From: Halichoerus grypus
Taxonomy: Eukaryota > Chordata > Mammalia > Carnivora > Phocidae
Direction of reading: 5' to 3'
Assembly: GCF_964656455.1 (NCBI RefSeq)
Contig: NC_135712.1
Location: 72,173,239 to 72,237,238, forward strand
Length of the DNA: 64,000 nucleotides
Below are positions 32,598 through 45,700 of this stretch, piece after piece; position 1 is the stretch's first letter; every line of letters starts with the position of its first letter. The position numbers were made by a program, and so were the translations under genes. Under the pieces are notes generated by a model that ran no database searches, was not told the DNA's origin, and worked only from the letters and a program-made list of their open reading frames with translations.

Positions 32598-35500
32598 GTA
32601 AGACAGCTTATCGTGTTTCTCAGCCTTTCTTTCTGGCTATGAGAGAGAGTCTGAATGCTGGAAGCCTGGGGTCAAAAGTCACAGGAAAATTTTGGAGGAA
32701 AAGTGACGCCTAAGTAGAGTTTGGAGAGAGCAGCATGTTTAAGTTCCTGTCAGCCGATACGCAGGCCCTCCTTCTAGCAAGGCACAGGGCACAGAGGTAG
32801 AGGTTGGAAAGGAGGGCTAGTGTGACGATGAGGCTATTGGGAGAGCTTGAAGAATCTTGAATGTAGGGAGCGTTTGAAAGTTTCCGAGCAGAAAAAAACA
32901 TAAAAGCTACTTCTTTTGGTATTGTTCAAAGAATGAATCCTCCAAGAGTGGCTGGTTGCCACCAGAAATACAAAATAACTCAAATTCTTGCTGCATTCTT
33001 ATTATTCCCTAACGGTTTCGCTGGAAGATGAACAGTGCATCTCCAAACTGTGGTGAGCTGGCCTAATACTTCCCTGGACCTAGGGATGAACATAATTTCA
33101 GGATCCTTGAAAAATAATGAAGTAGTTTGACTTTTGTTTGTTATTCTGACATACCTCTAAGTATTTGAGATTTACTGAGTTCTCAATAAGAACCTGTGCT
33201 CTCTGTGCCACTGTAATACCATCTGATTTCCAGCCATTTTATACGCAGAGTAAACGGCATACAGGGCTCTTCCATAGTCATCAAGTCCAAGTTACTCTAG
33301 ACATTAGATTACTGATCATTTTAATTGATTTTTGAGGGAACTTGTTAAAATACAGCCTTTGGGAAGTGGTAAGAAGATTGAATATGAATCCTTAAGAATT
33401 GTATTCTAATCCTTACTCTGAATTTTTTTTTTTTCTGACCTGTGGCCTTGGACCAACCACCTACTCTTTTAAGCTTCAATTTTTTTTATTTATTTGTACT
33501 GTAGTGAGCATGTAGCTAGACTAGTGTTTATCAAACTCTGGATTGTGCCTGGGAATTCCTTAACTAGGTCCCAACCAGTGGTTTTTTTTAACCCAACAGG
33601 ATAGAATTCAAAATATCAGAGTGTGTTACATGTGATAAGGTAACTTTGTTTCAGCATTCTTTTTTTTCCCCCATATTATCTTCCTGAGTGGCACAGAATT
33701 GTATCATTGTGTGTATCACAGCATTTGAGTCATATGTAACGTGTATTTTTTACTGTGGGTCTCCATCAAAAATTTTCAGCTATGTCTGTCAGGATCAGAA
33801 AGTCTGGATTTAAATTTATCTCTAATCATTAGCAGCAACTATAAGGAAGTTATTTTTATCTATTCAAGACTGTTTCCTCGTCAGCAAAATAGAGATACAG
33901 TAAGATTTATTTCAAAAATTTTTGAAATAAAAAAAGATTTATTTCAAAAGTTTCAAAAAAAATTAAATGAAATAATGAATGGAAGTGCCTATCATGTTTA
34001 AGTGTTCACTAGTTAAATGTTAACTCGTATTAGCATTGACTCTAAAGGGGCTGACACCACCCTCAAGATCACAGAACAGTTCCTTGGGAGGTTAGAGTTT
34101 GTTCAGATGTCAGAACCAGAAGAGAACAGCTGTATTATTACCCTGTGTTTTACTCGTAGTTGCACACAAGTGAGCTCAATGATGGCTACGATTGGGGTCG
34201 TCTTAATCTTCAGTCAGTGACTGAACAGAGCTCCCTCGATGACTTCCTTGCAACTGCAGAACTTGCAGGAACAGAGTTTGTAGCTGGTAAGTTGTTTATT
34301 CCTGAGTACACATGACACTGGTCACCCTTCATCTTTGCTGACTAGATGTAAATTTGTCTATTTAGAAGTGTTTTGTGGACCCTAATAAACTCATAAATGG
34401 GCTGTCTTTAACCGAAAGGCAGATATCCCAGAAGAGTGTGGGAAAGTCTAATCAAGTAGAATCAAGCTGTGAAGTTCAGACTGTGCCACAGTTTTAAAAT
34501 TAAGCTCTAAAAAACCTTCAGATTATACATTGTATCAAGTTCAAGAAACTCAGTCTCTTGTAGGAAAAAGACCAGTCAGCATTATGGCGGGCAATACCAG
34601 AATTTTCCAGAAAATGTTTTCTGATATCATTGTTAGAAGCCAACTCCCTGGGCCTGCTGCTGTTATGTAGGCAATTTGAATTGTATTTTAAAGCACTTGT
34701 TGACACAGTATAGTGAATTTTCCATGCATGTAATTTGTTTTAGTCACTGCTCTCCCATGTTTCTTGGTATGTGTCTTCTGAGCACTTAGAAAAGTACCTG
34801 GCACAGGTAGCATTATAAACTACTTTTATTGCTCTTTTATTATAAATGTTATTGTGCTGTTTATCAAATTCATTCATTTATTTAAATGCTTTTATTGGGC
34901 CCCAGCTACTCTCAGGGATTGTATTGGCTACTGAGAGTACAGTGTTGAGTAAGATAACTTTGTTTCTGCACAATTTTGTTTTAGGTGCTATGAAAGAAGT
35001 CTGTAGCAAGCAATGGGAACATAAAAGATGTAGTTAGTATTCATTCTGTCTGAAGGATGACCAGAGCCAGTCAAGGAAAGCTTTATGCTGGGGCTGAGTC
35101 TGAAAGGATGAGTAGCTGTTAGGACAGGTGAGGTGACCCAGGATGATATACACAGGTGGAGGAGTCAAGCTAACATGTGAACAGCAGCTTACTTTGTTCA
35201 GAACATGGTTATAAGTTGGCCTCATGGGTGCTTGAAGTACACAGTGACAGGATGTGATGAGCAAACACTAGGGAGGTGGCAAGGGTTAGAGCCTGGAGAA
35301 AATGAGGGCTTTAAAGGAATCTTTCGAGAGGTTTAAGCAGGTGTCAAACGTGATTTTAGATTTCATTGTTTTGAAAGATCACTGATGGATTTTGAGCAGG
35401 AATGACCAGTTACATTAGTCCAGCAAGAGAAGCAGGCAAGACTGAAATAGTAGTAATAGAAGAATGGCACAAAGAATCAGAACAAGATTAATAGGGAGAT

Positions 35501-36675
35501 GGAATAAACCAGGCCTTGTGGAAGGGGGTGGAATAAGTGCAGAAGAGCGAGGAGTGTTAGAGCTTGTTCTATTCTTTTGAGAACTGTATTCTTTTAAGAT
35601 ATTTGACTGTGGCAGGAAGAGGTGTGTGTGTGCATGCGTGCTTATGTGTGTAATCAAGGTTAATACCAGCATGTGTATAGGTTATGGGGTGAGAGCTAGC
35701 ACACAGGGAGAGGGTGAAAATAAAACATTTGGTTCCACAATATCAAAAATTTAAAGTGCATGTTTTATGACCTGGTGTTTCCACTTTTTAATACCTACAC
35801 TAGAGCAGTGGTTCTCAAATTTTAGTAAGCAACAGAATTACCTGGAAAACAGATTCCTGGGCCCCTCCTCTGGAGATTCAGTATGTGTGGGTTGAGCCTG
35901 AGGATTTGCATTTCTGTCATATTTTAATAATGAACACTTGGAAACAACCTAAATGTTCAATAGGTGGAAAATAGGCTAAACTGTGGCATAGACATGCTAT
36001 GAAATACTATATGACAGTTAAAAAGAATGAGGTAAATTTGTGGATACTAAAGCGAAGGATGTCCATGACCTGTTACCACATGAAAAGACCAAGCTGTGGA
36101 ATAGTGCATATGTATGGTACCATTTGCATTAAGAAAATAATCCGACCGGCGTGCCTGGGTGGTTCAGTCGGTTAAGCATCTGACTCTTGATTTCAGCTCA
36201 GGTCATGATCTCAGGGTCTTGAGATTGAGCTCCACATCAGGTCCTGCGCTTATCAGGGAGTCTGCTCTAGATTCTCTCCCTCTCCCCGGGAGGAAAAAAA
36301 AAATAATCCAACCAATCCCTATATCTACGTGTATATTAGGAAAAAACTTGGAGGCCTACACATTTAATCAATAATCTCCAGGGAGGGAAGTGAGATTGCA
36401 TAGGTAGGCAGAAGATTGGGAGTTGGTCAAAGAGAATGTATGCCTTTACTGTTGAATTTTTTTAAAAGGAGTGTTTACGTACTGTGTAATTAAAATTTTT
36501 TTAATTTTTAGAAACATGACGGAAAATAGAGATTAATGAGGAAATGGAACAAAGTTTGAGTCTGGAAGGAGATGAGAATAGAATGGGGTCAAAAGGAAGC
36601 TGGGATAACATCAACCCGTCCAAAAACACGCATTCTCTCTCTCTCTCTTTCTTTCTCTTTCTCTCTCTTTCTCTA

Positions 36676-36706
<31 letters not shown>

Positions 36707-39700
36707 GGTAAATTTGGCATGCGATCTGTAGGGTTCACAGAGGTCTCTGTAGTTTGTACATGGACTTGGCTTTTTTTTTTTTTATTCCTTTGAATTGTTA
36801 TATAGCATTAATTGTGGGCATTCATCATAAACATCCTACATAAATGATGGCCGTGTAGTAGTTCACCAGTTTTAACTGGAGGGAGTCTCTTTGCTGAATC
36901 TTTGCTTCCCCACCCATTCCCATTGGATGATAATTATTCCCCATATGTAAAATTAGATTGGTTGTACTGAATCTTTACAATCCTTCCCACTCTGTTTCTG
37001 TTTCCTTGAAATGCATTCAGCATATGGAGTTTTATAAAATTAGTATTTGAAAAAATGATTGGCCTTTTGAAAACTTTAGTAAAGATTTTTTTTCTTTCAT
37101 TCCTTTTTTGGTAGATAACTTCACTTGGAAATTATTTATCCAAGGCTGGAGGCATCTACATCAAGAAAGCTCAAATTCTGTTTTAGATGCTGCATTTTTC
37201 ATTTTCCAAGTAATGACCAATATCCACTCTCTAGATTGCCACGTCAGTTACAGTACTTTCTTTTCTCTAAACAGAGAAGCTAAATATCAAGTTTGTGCAT
37301 CCTGAGGCTAGAGCTGGACTATTGTCTTTTGAGGAGAGCCAGAGAATTAAGAAACTCCATGAAGAAAACAAACAGTTCTTGAGTGTACCACGGAGGTGAG
37401 TTGAGCAAGAATGTAGGACATTACAAGGCATAACAAGACTCCTGAGTATAAAATTTTTCATTTGGTGTTCTCTCTTTTCCTGTTTCCTTTTATCGCTGCC
37501 ATTATTAAATCCAAATCTCCTGTTTTATTTTGGTAACTCACATGGAATTTTTTTTCCTCTATGATTGTTTCAGACCAAAGTGGGACAAAAACACTAGTCC
37601 AGAAGAACTCAAACAGGCAGAGAAAGATAACTTTCTAGAATGGAGACGTCAGCTTGTCCGGTGAGTGTTAGAATATATGAAGATTTGTCTTGAAATTCTG
37701 AGCCTGGCATTTTGGTGTGTTTGCATTGCTATTTGCATTTTGAAGGCTTGATTCTTTTAAAAAGGAAATGGTGGATTTCTTCTTTCAAGTGCAAATTCTG
37801 TGTGTAACCAGCATTACTGGGTACATGTGCATCTTTGCACAAAGTAAATTGATTACTGCGCTCCATTCCTGGCCTTCTCTCCTTCAAACCTTTCTCTAGC
37901 CATTAGTCACCCTGGAGTTGATCACTGCTCTCTTGAGCATCCTTCCAGAAGGAGGTGTGTGGGAGAAATGTCATTTTGTGGGATGAATGTCTAGGGCTTA
38001 AGTAGATTAAGTATAAAATTTCAAATTTGATTTTCATAATGACTCAGCAGAATGTAATAAAAACAGTTTGATAGTTGATATTTGTGTACTTATTTTTTAA
38101 TGTAGTGAATTTGAGTGTTTCTACTACTTGAAACCTTTGATTATAATCTGGCAAAGATAAAAACTTTTCATTCTAAAGCCAGGCTAGAAGAGGAACAAAA
38201 ATTGCTATTGACTCCATTTGAAAGAAATTTGGACTTTTGGCGCCAGCTCTGGAGGGTGATTGAGAGAAGGTAAGTTACCATTTTCCTTTGGTGTAAGGAA
38301 GACATTAGTGGTGTTGGATTAGATTCGAATGTTGATGAATGCTCATAGACCCCGGGGGCTGGGGTGCTCAGGGATTAAGCTATGCAAATGGCTATTGAGG
38401 ATTATTATAAAAACTGAAAGTGTAATGCTATATTTCTTTCAAAGTGTACATTTTTTTTTGTTGTTATTATTAGGTGAACATGTTGATAAGCATGTAAGAA
38501 TGGTGAACATTTTCTGTAAGATGAGTTCTGAAGTACCTACAGTTATTTTAGCAAGTGTCTGTTGATTCCTATTGGAAATGTGGAAAATACAGGTGTGAAG
38601 GGGGGGGTAGATGTCTGCTTGCAAAGAGAAAATACGTTGTAGGGGAGTCATTAGGGGCACAGGAATGAAGCACAGTCTTTGCACTCAGATGATCAGTACT
38701 TGGTAAATCCAGAGTGTGATTCCTGCTGCATTACAGATAGAAAGGCGGTGGGCCGAGTTATAACAGAAAGGAGCAGCTGATGAGGATCGGGGGAATCGAG
38801 TGATTTGTTTTAATTGGAATTAGTGGTAATGGTTGCACAACTTTGCAAATATACTAAAAACTACTGAATTGTAAACTTTTAAAAGGGTTAATTTTATGAT
38901 ATGTGGATTATATCTCAATTTTTTTTTAAGTCACTTACATACCTTCCCCATCCTGCTCTGGCAGGGGCAGAGAAAAGGCTATTGGGCTGGGATATGGGGA
39001 GGTCAGGGTAACAAGGCAAATCTCTAAGCCTGAAAAATGTAGAAGCTTGCTGCTGATTCCCAGACTCTGTGCAGGCCCCTTTGATTCAGTTAGGCTTGAA
39101 TGAGGCTTGGGAAGACCCATTGATTCTCCTGGGGAACTTCTGTGGAGCACAGTGGATCTCTTCTTCAGGGCCTCTTGAGCAGTTGAAGATGTGTACTGCT
39201 GCTTCCAAAGAGAAATGGTAACAAGGTTTAACATATTGAAACCTGGCCTTGGAATGCCCCCATCTGCATATTTAACAGTATTGTTTTGTTTTTCTGTTTG
39301 TTTTTTTGATTTTAGGTTTTCTCCTTCCTATATTGTCTGTCTTTCCTCTCTGTTCCTTTTTTTTCTATTTATTCTGGTTTCTGACTTCTATTTTTTTTTA
39401 TTTTTTAAGATTTTTATTAATTTATTGAGAGAGAGAGTGATAGAGAGAGAGCATGAGAGGGGGAGAGTCAGAGGGAGAAGCAGACTCCCCACTGAGCAGG
39501 GAGCCCGATGCAGGACTCGATCCCGGGACTCCAGGATCATGACCTGAGCTGAAGGCAGTCGCTTAAACAACTGAGCCACCCAGGTGCCCTGGTTTCTGAC
39601 TTTTATATAAGAGGCCTTCCTCAGATATCAAGTGATGTTTGTTGTCTGTTCATACATTTTTAAAGATTTTTATTTATTTATTTGAGAGAGAGAGACCACA

Positions 39701-42700
39701 AGCAAGGGGGAAGGGCAGAGGGAGAGGGAGAAGCGGGCTCCCCACTGAGCAGGGAGCCCGATGCAGGGCTTGATCACAGGACTCTGGGATCATGTATGAC
39801 CCGAGCTGAAGGCAGATGCTTAACTGAGCCATCCAGGCACCCAAGTGTGGTCATATTTAAGAATGAAGCATTATAAAGTTGATTGACAGGACCACCTGTT
39901 TGGGTGCAATTTGCCAACTGGTGGACTTCACTGTAGAGGACCAAGTAGGGATCAATTTCATTTTGTTGGAATACCCCAAGATGTTAGGATCTGTAGGGGT
40001 TTTCCCTGGAGCCAGTCAGTGTCTTAAAGAGAAGAATGGTCTTCTGCCAAGAACATGGCTAAAGGTGGTGGTATAACGCAAAGGGGTTGTGCATTTTCAC
40101 CATTTGGTATGTAGACTTGTTTAATCCCCGCTTTTTCAGTATGGCACTTTTCCCCCACCTTCTTTTGTGCTTGAGGTCCTAATTCTTCAGCCTCTCAGGT
40201 TCATTTTCTCCATTATAAACCCTAGCCTTCTGCCATTGGGATAGGAGATTGAGGGGGTGTAGTTGCCTGCCTGGATGGAACAGGGGAGCGGAACTAAGAG
40301 CTCCTCATTCAGATTGATTTCAGTCCTACACTTCACCCTTGCCTCGAGGCCTTTCATCTGACGCTTCTAATCTGCTCCCTCGGGGCTGTGGAGCATGAAC
40401 AGGCTTGCTTCTTGACTGGGCTACCATGTCTCAGTTGCTGCTATTCCTTCTCTTTGTCCTAATGGGCTTCAGAGTTACTTTCATTTTTATAGGTTTTGAG
40501 AGGGAAGCATATGTGTTCATTCTCTTACATTTGACAGAATGGCCCTTTACACATTTCTATGTCCCTAAATAAGCAGCTGGTTTCCCCAGAGGAAGCCTGT
40601 ACTTGGAACTCCTCACTTCAATTGGTTTACAGTGTTACTTGCTCTGTTACTTTTATTATGAGGTATTTCTCTGTTTGTAACTTACGGTATATAGTTTATA
40701 TCACATGGAAGTGGATCTGAATTACATAGAAATATTATTAATAAAGTGACTACTGCCAAATTTTTTAGCAGGAAATATTTATTGATGTGTTGCGTACAGC
40801 AGATGTCTCCTGTTTGGTAACAGGCTAGCTAAGCCATCTGCCTCTTTAATCTCAAGCGTAGTTATTGGAAAAGATTTGATGTATACCCTGTCATTTGAAA
40901 TGCAGGAAGCTGCTGGGGCACTGAGGGCAGAACACCGTATTCCAGGAAGATAAGGCACTATTGTACCACAGGAGCCTTTCCCGGTACACGGTCAGCACTG
41001 TGCTCTGCCACCTCGGGCAGCACACGAAGCAAGCGGTCTTAAGTTTGTCTTTTCTTACTGGGGTCTACTTGTTTGCGGGTAGACCTGATGTCTGTGGACC
41101 TTGCAATTTTTTTATTAGGCTTTGTCTGCGTTTTGCAGTCATTGTTGCGTTTACTGTTAAATCCTTACAGTTTGAGGGGCGCCTGGGTGGCTCAGTCGTT
41201 GAGTGTCTGCCTTCAGCTCAGGTCATGATCCCAGGACCCTGGGATCGAGCCCCGCATCGGGCTCCCTGCTCAGCGGGAAGCCTGCTTCTCCCTCTCCCAC
41301 TCCCCCTGCTTGTGTTCCCTGCTTGTGTTCCCTCTCTCGCTGTGTCTCTCTCTGTCAAATAAATAAAATCTTTAAAAAAAAAAAAATCCTTACAGTTTGA
41401 AAGCGGTAGATATTACCTTAAGGCAGAAATACCGGGACCCACTTAATTAGAGAACTTAACAATTTGTCATTAAATAGGAAGTCTGTGAGTTCCTTTGAAT
41501 CACGATATTATGCTGGAAATTTAACTATTCTGAAAGAAAATGCACTTTGATTGTCAAAGCCCTGCCTTAAATAGTAAGCTTGATTTAATACATTTCCTCT
41601 GTCTCCAGCCTAGTTGCATAAGCCTTACTTCAGAACGGGCTAACCAGACATGGCTTTTTAGGAGACTGCTGTGAGCACGTCTGCAGCTTATTTCCTTCCA
41701 GTGGCAGCTGGCCCTTAGAGCATCTCTTCTAGCCATGGGGACAGAATGAGGAGGATCGTCCCAGAGAAGTGGGAGATTTATTCTCGAAGTGCTCCGCTGC
41801 TCTAGTCCCCCCTACATTTGTGAAGCCTCTGAGGAGCTTGTATCGGCTGCAGAAAGTTTTCTTATTGCTGCATCTTCTGTGTGACGAAGGAAGTTAGACT
41901 CCTCCTTCCTGCTTCGATGTGGCATCTTAAGTTGATACATTCCTGTTTCATATTTTAGCCATTTAAACACATTGTTGGAACTGGTGGATGATGATTTGCT
42001 AGATGTATGCTTTGTCTCATCAGCCCTGGGTTTAACTAAGATACAGGCTTTGATAGTGGCAACTATGAGCAAGTGATTCATTCGTTTTCTTTTGAGGCCT
42101 GAACACCAGTGTGGATTAGGTCCTGAGTATACAGTAGACCTCACCTTGGATTAAAGTATTTGGAATAGTCTTTTTGCCTCACCAGGAGAGCTTACTAGAA
42201 GATACAGCTGAAGCTTTAGCAGTGAAACATCAGAGGCTCTCTAGGACATGTAACAGCAAGATAATGTTACGATTACAAGCATGTCCTCTGGTCCAGACTG
42301 ACTTCCCATTCCAGCTCCATCACTTAGCAACTGGTGACCTTGGACAAGTGACTTCACTGTCCTAAGCTTCTAAGCTTCAGTTTCCTCATATATAAACTGG
42401 GGATAATTGTACCTTAAAACGTTAAGGGGCGGGGCGCCTGGGTGGCTCAGTTGGTTAAGCGACTGCCTTCGGCTCAGGTCATGATCCTGGAGTCCTGGGA
42501 TCGAGTCCCGCATCGGGCTCCCTGCTTGGCAGGGAGTCTGCTTCTCCCTCTCCCGCTCCCCCCTCTTGTGCTCTCTCTCTCTCTCTCGCTCTCAAATAAA
42601 TTTTTAAAAAAATCTAAAAAAAAAAAAAAAGTTAAGGGGCGGGGCGCCTGGGTGGCTCAGTCGTTGGGCGTCTGCCTTTGGCTCAGGTCATGATCCCAGG

Positions 42701-45700
42701 GTCCTGGGATCAAGCCCCGCATCGGGCTCCCTGCTCTGTGGGAAGCCTGCTTCTCCCTCTCCCACTCTCCCTGCTTGTGTTCCCTCTCTGGCTGTCTCTC
42801 TCTCTCTGTCAAATAAATAAAAAATCTTAAAAAAAAAAAAAAAAACGTTAAGGGGCGCCTGGGTGGCTCAGTCGTTAAGTGTCTGCCTTCGGCTCAGGTC
42901 ATGATCCCAGGGTCCTGGGATCAAGCCCCGCATCGGGCTCCCTGCTCAGCGGGAGGCCTGCTTCTCCCTCTCCCACTGCCCCTGCTTGTATTCCCTCTCT
43001 CTCTGTGTCTCTTTCTGTCAAATAAATAAATAAAATTATTTTTAAAAAAAATTGTACCTTAAAACGTTAAATGTGTCAAATGCTTAATATGTGGAAAGTG
43101 TTTGCTAGTGTCATATGGTCATTGTTTCACTTCACAGTGATTGGAGTATCTCACCTTTCTTTTTCAGTGATATCGTGGTCCAGATAGTAGATGCTCGAAA
43201 CCCACTCCTGTTTAGATGTGAGGATTTGGTAAGTGAAGTGCGACAGAATTCAAATGCACAGTCCTTGGAGCCGCAGCGGGACGACGGCATCACTGGTAGC
43301 CGTCACTGCGGGCAAACGTTTGGTCCTCTCTAGCTGTATTTAAGGAGAGCCCCTTCTCCTCCCAGGGGCAGGTGCATACATACTGCCGCTGTTTAGACAG
43401 GTGTCTTCCTTCGAAAACAAGTATTTCCATCTGTAGGAAGGGCAAACACATGAATTTTCTAGCTTTTAGTTTAGAAGCCAGTTTGTTAATAGGCATTTGC
43501 CAGTGTTTCTCATTTTTTAAGAGACATCTGTTGAAATAGTGTTGTGCTTATTAGTCACATCTTACCCATACTGTTAAGTTCTCTCTCCTCACACCTTAGT
43601 TATTATCTCCTGTGATATTTTACAAGCGAACTAAGTTTGTAAAACTAAAACACCAGAGGGACTAACAATTAAGGAGTGAAGACTACATGAAATAATGTAA
43701 TACAGGTTTTAAATTAATAAAACACTGTACACATGTGAAGTATTCCTATTAGTGTTTGAGTCCATAGTAGAAATAGTACAGAATATTTTTTTAAAGATTT
43801 TATTTATTTATTTGATAGTGCACAAGCAGGGGGAAGCAGCAGGCAGAGAGAGAAACAGGCTCCCCACCGAGCAGAGAGCCCAACGTGGGGCTCAATCTCA
43901 GGACCTCAAGATTATGACCCGAGCTGAAGGCAGACGCCCAGCCGACTGAGCCACCCAGGCACCCTAGTGCAGAATTTTTTTTTTTTTAAGATTTTATTTA
44001 TTTATTTGACAGAGACACAGCGAGAGAGAGAACACAAGCAGGAGGAGTGGGGGAGGGAGAAGTAGGCTTCCCGCACAGCAGGGAGCCCGATGCGGGGCTC
44101 GATCCCAGGACCCTGAGATCATGACCTGAGCCGAAGGCAGACGCCTAACGACTCAGCCACCCAGGTACCCCTGAATATTTTTAAATCCACTGGTGAGGGA
44201 CAATCTTAGTACTGAAACTCTTACAAAGTCGGCTTTTATACCTCGGGTGTGTTTCCTAATGAAGAGCTGTGGCTGGGAATTAATTTCAATTACTGGGTCT
44301 TGTTTTTCTTTTAGACTTCAAAAAGTATTTTTTACGTGAAAAGATGAGATTTTTTTTTTTTTTTTAAAGACTTATTTACTTATTTGACAGAGAGACACAG
44401 TGAGAGAGGGAACACAAGCAGGGGGAGTGGGAGAGGGAGAAGCAGGCTTCCCACGGAGCAGGGAGCCTGATGTGGGGCTTGATCCCAGGACCCTGGGATC
44501 ATGACCCGAGCCGAAGGCAGACGCTTAACAACTGAGCCATCCAGGCACCCCAAAAGATGAGATTATTATTGGCTGTCATCACTTGGCTGAAAAATAATCC
44601 CTGCTGGCTGACAAATCTCCTAGTTTTGCAGTTCTTAAACTTTTGTGTAAAACAATTCAGCACTATTAAAGAGAGGAACTACATTATTTAAAGAATCTAT
44701 TATACTTCGCCAGGGTAGGAGAGCATTTCCTTTTACCCTTTCCAATTCCTTATGTCGAGAGTATTTCTAGGTATATGTGATCTTTTTCAGAGCTTGTTGA
44801 GAGGGTCAGTAGAATGTACCAGGATGAAAAATCTTTAAATTAGGATTGACTTAAAACTGAGTGCAGCAAAAACTTTTAGTACTGTATGGGGGCTTCCAAT
44901 ATAATTAGCCCAATTTTTACTTGTTTGAAGGCCTGTCTAAATACCTTTGTCTTGCCTAGGAATGTTATGTGAAAGAAATAGATGATAATAAAGAAAACGT
45001 CATTCTGATAAATAAGGCAGACTTGTTGACTGCTGAGCAGCGGAGTTCCTGGGCCACATACTTTGAAAAAGAAAATGTGAAGATTATCTTCTGGTCAGCT
45101 TTGGCTGAAGCCATTGAACTGATTGGTGACTCTAAGGTAACCTCTGGGGGACTTTGTCAGGTTGAGTTTTGGGGAGGAGGATTTCAGTTTCTGGTTAGTA
45201 AGCTTTGTTTTTTTCTTATTGAAGAGTTGTAGGAATCCAGGGGTTTTGTTTGTTCCCTAAATGCTCTGATAGTAGGATGACCCATAGAAAAATGAGTCAC
45301 AAGGTACTTCTCTGGTTGTCAAATAATCTGACATCTCTGGGGCTCTGTGGTACACACTGATACTAGCTATAATTTTTAATTTTTTTAGATTTTCAGCAGG
45401 AAATTGTATAGGAGGTTTCGTAATGACTTTATAATTGTTTTTAACAGGAGGCAGGTACAACCGAAGCATTTACATTTACCTCTACCTCTCAGGACTTGAT
45501 TAGAATCTCTTTTGACATTGTTTTCAAAACAAATGAAGTAATCCTAAAGATATATATATATATACCATGTTATCTTGGTTTGTTTGTTTTGTTTTTTTTT
45601 TAAGATTCTACTTACTTTATTTTTTGAGAGAGAGAGAATGAGCGAGAGAGCACGAGCATGGGGAGGGGCAGAGGGAGAGAGAGGAGAAGCAGACTCCCCA

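Larger units (their letters stand above)
34287..37274 (+). other. LSG1 intron 2
   Basis: 2988 bases with a MER5A fossil, an L1 fragment, one SINE and a long CT/CA microsatellite. No other exon was seen. Confidence 0.85.
42240..43090 (+). repeat. MIR fossil split by three SINEs
   Basis: 'ccatcacttagcaactggtgaccttggacaagtgacttcactgtcctaagc' and 'cagtttcctcatatataaactggggataattgtacc' are MIR, and the MIR tail resumes after 43070 ('aaatgcttaatatgtgg'). Confidence 0.8.
38270..43167 (+). other. LSG1 intron 5
   Basis: 4898 bases, the longest intron. It holds an L1 tail, two antisense SINEs, one sense SINE, and a MIR split by three tandem SINEs. No further exon was recognised. Confidence 0.85.
43229..44959 (+). 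other. LSG1 intron 6
   Basis: 1731 bases with three antisense SINEs. No other feature was recognised. Confidence 0.85.
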
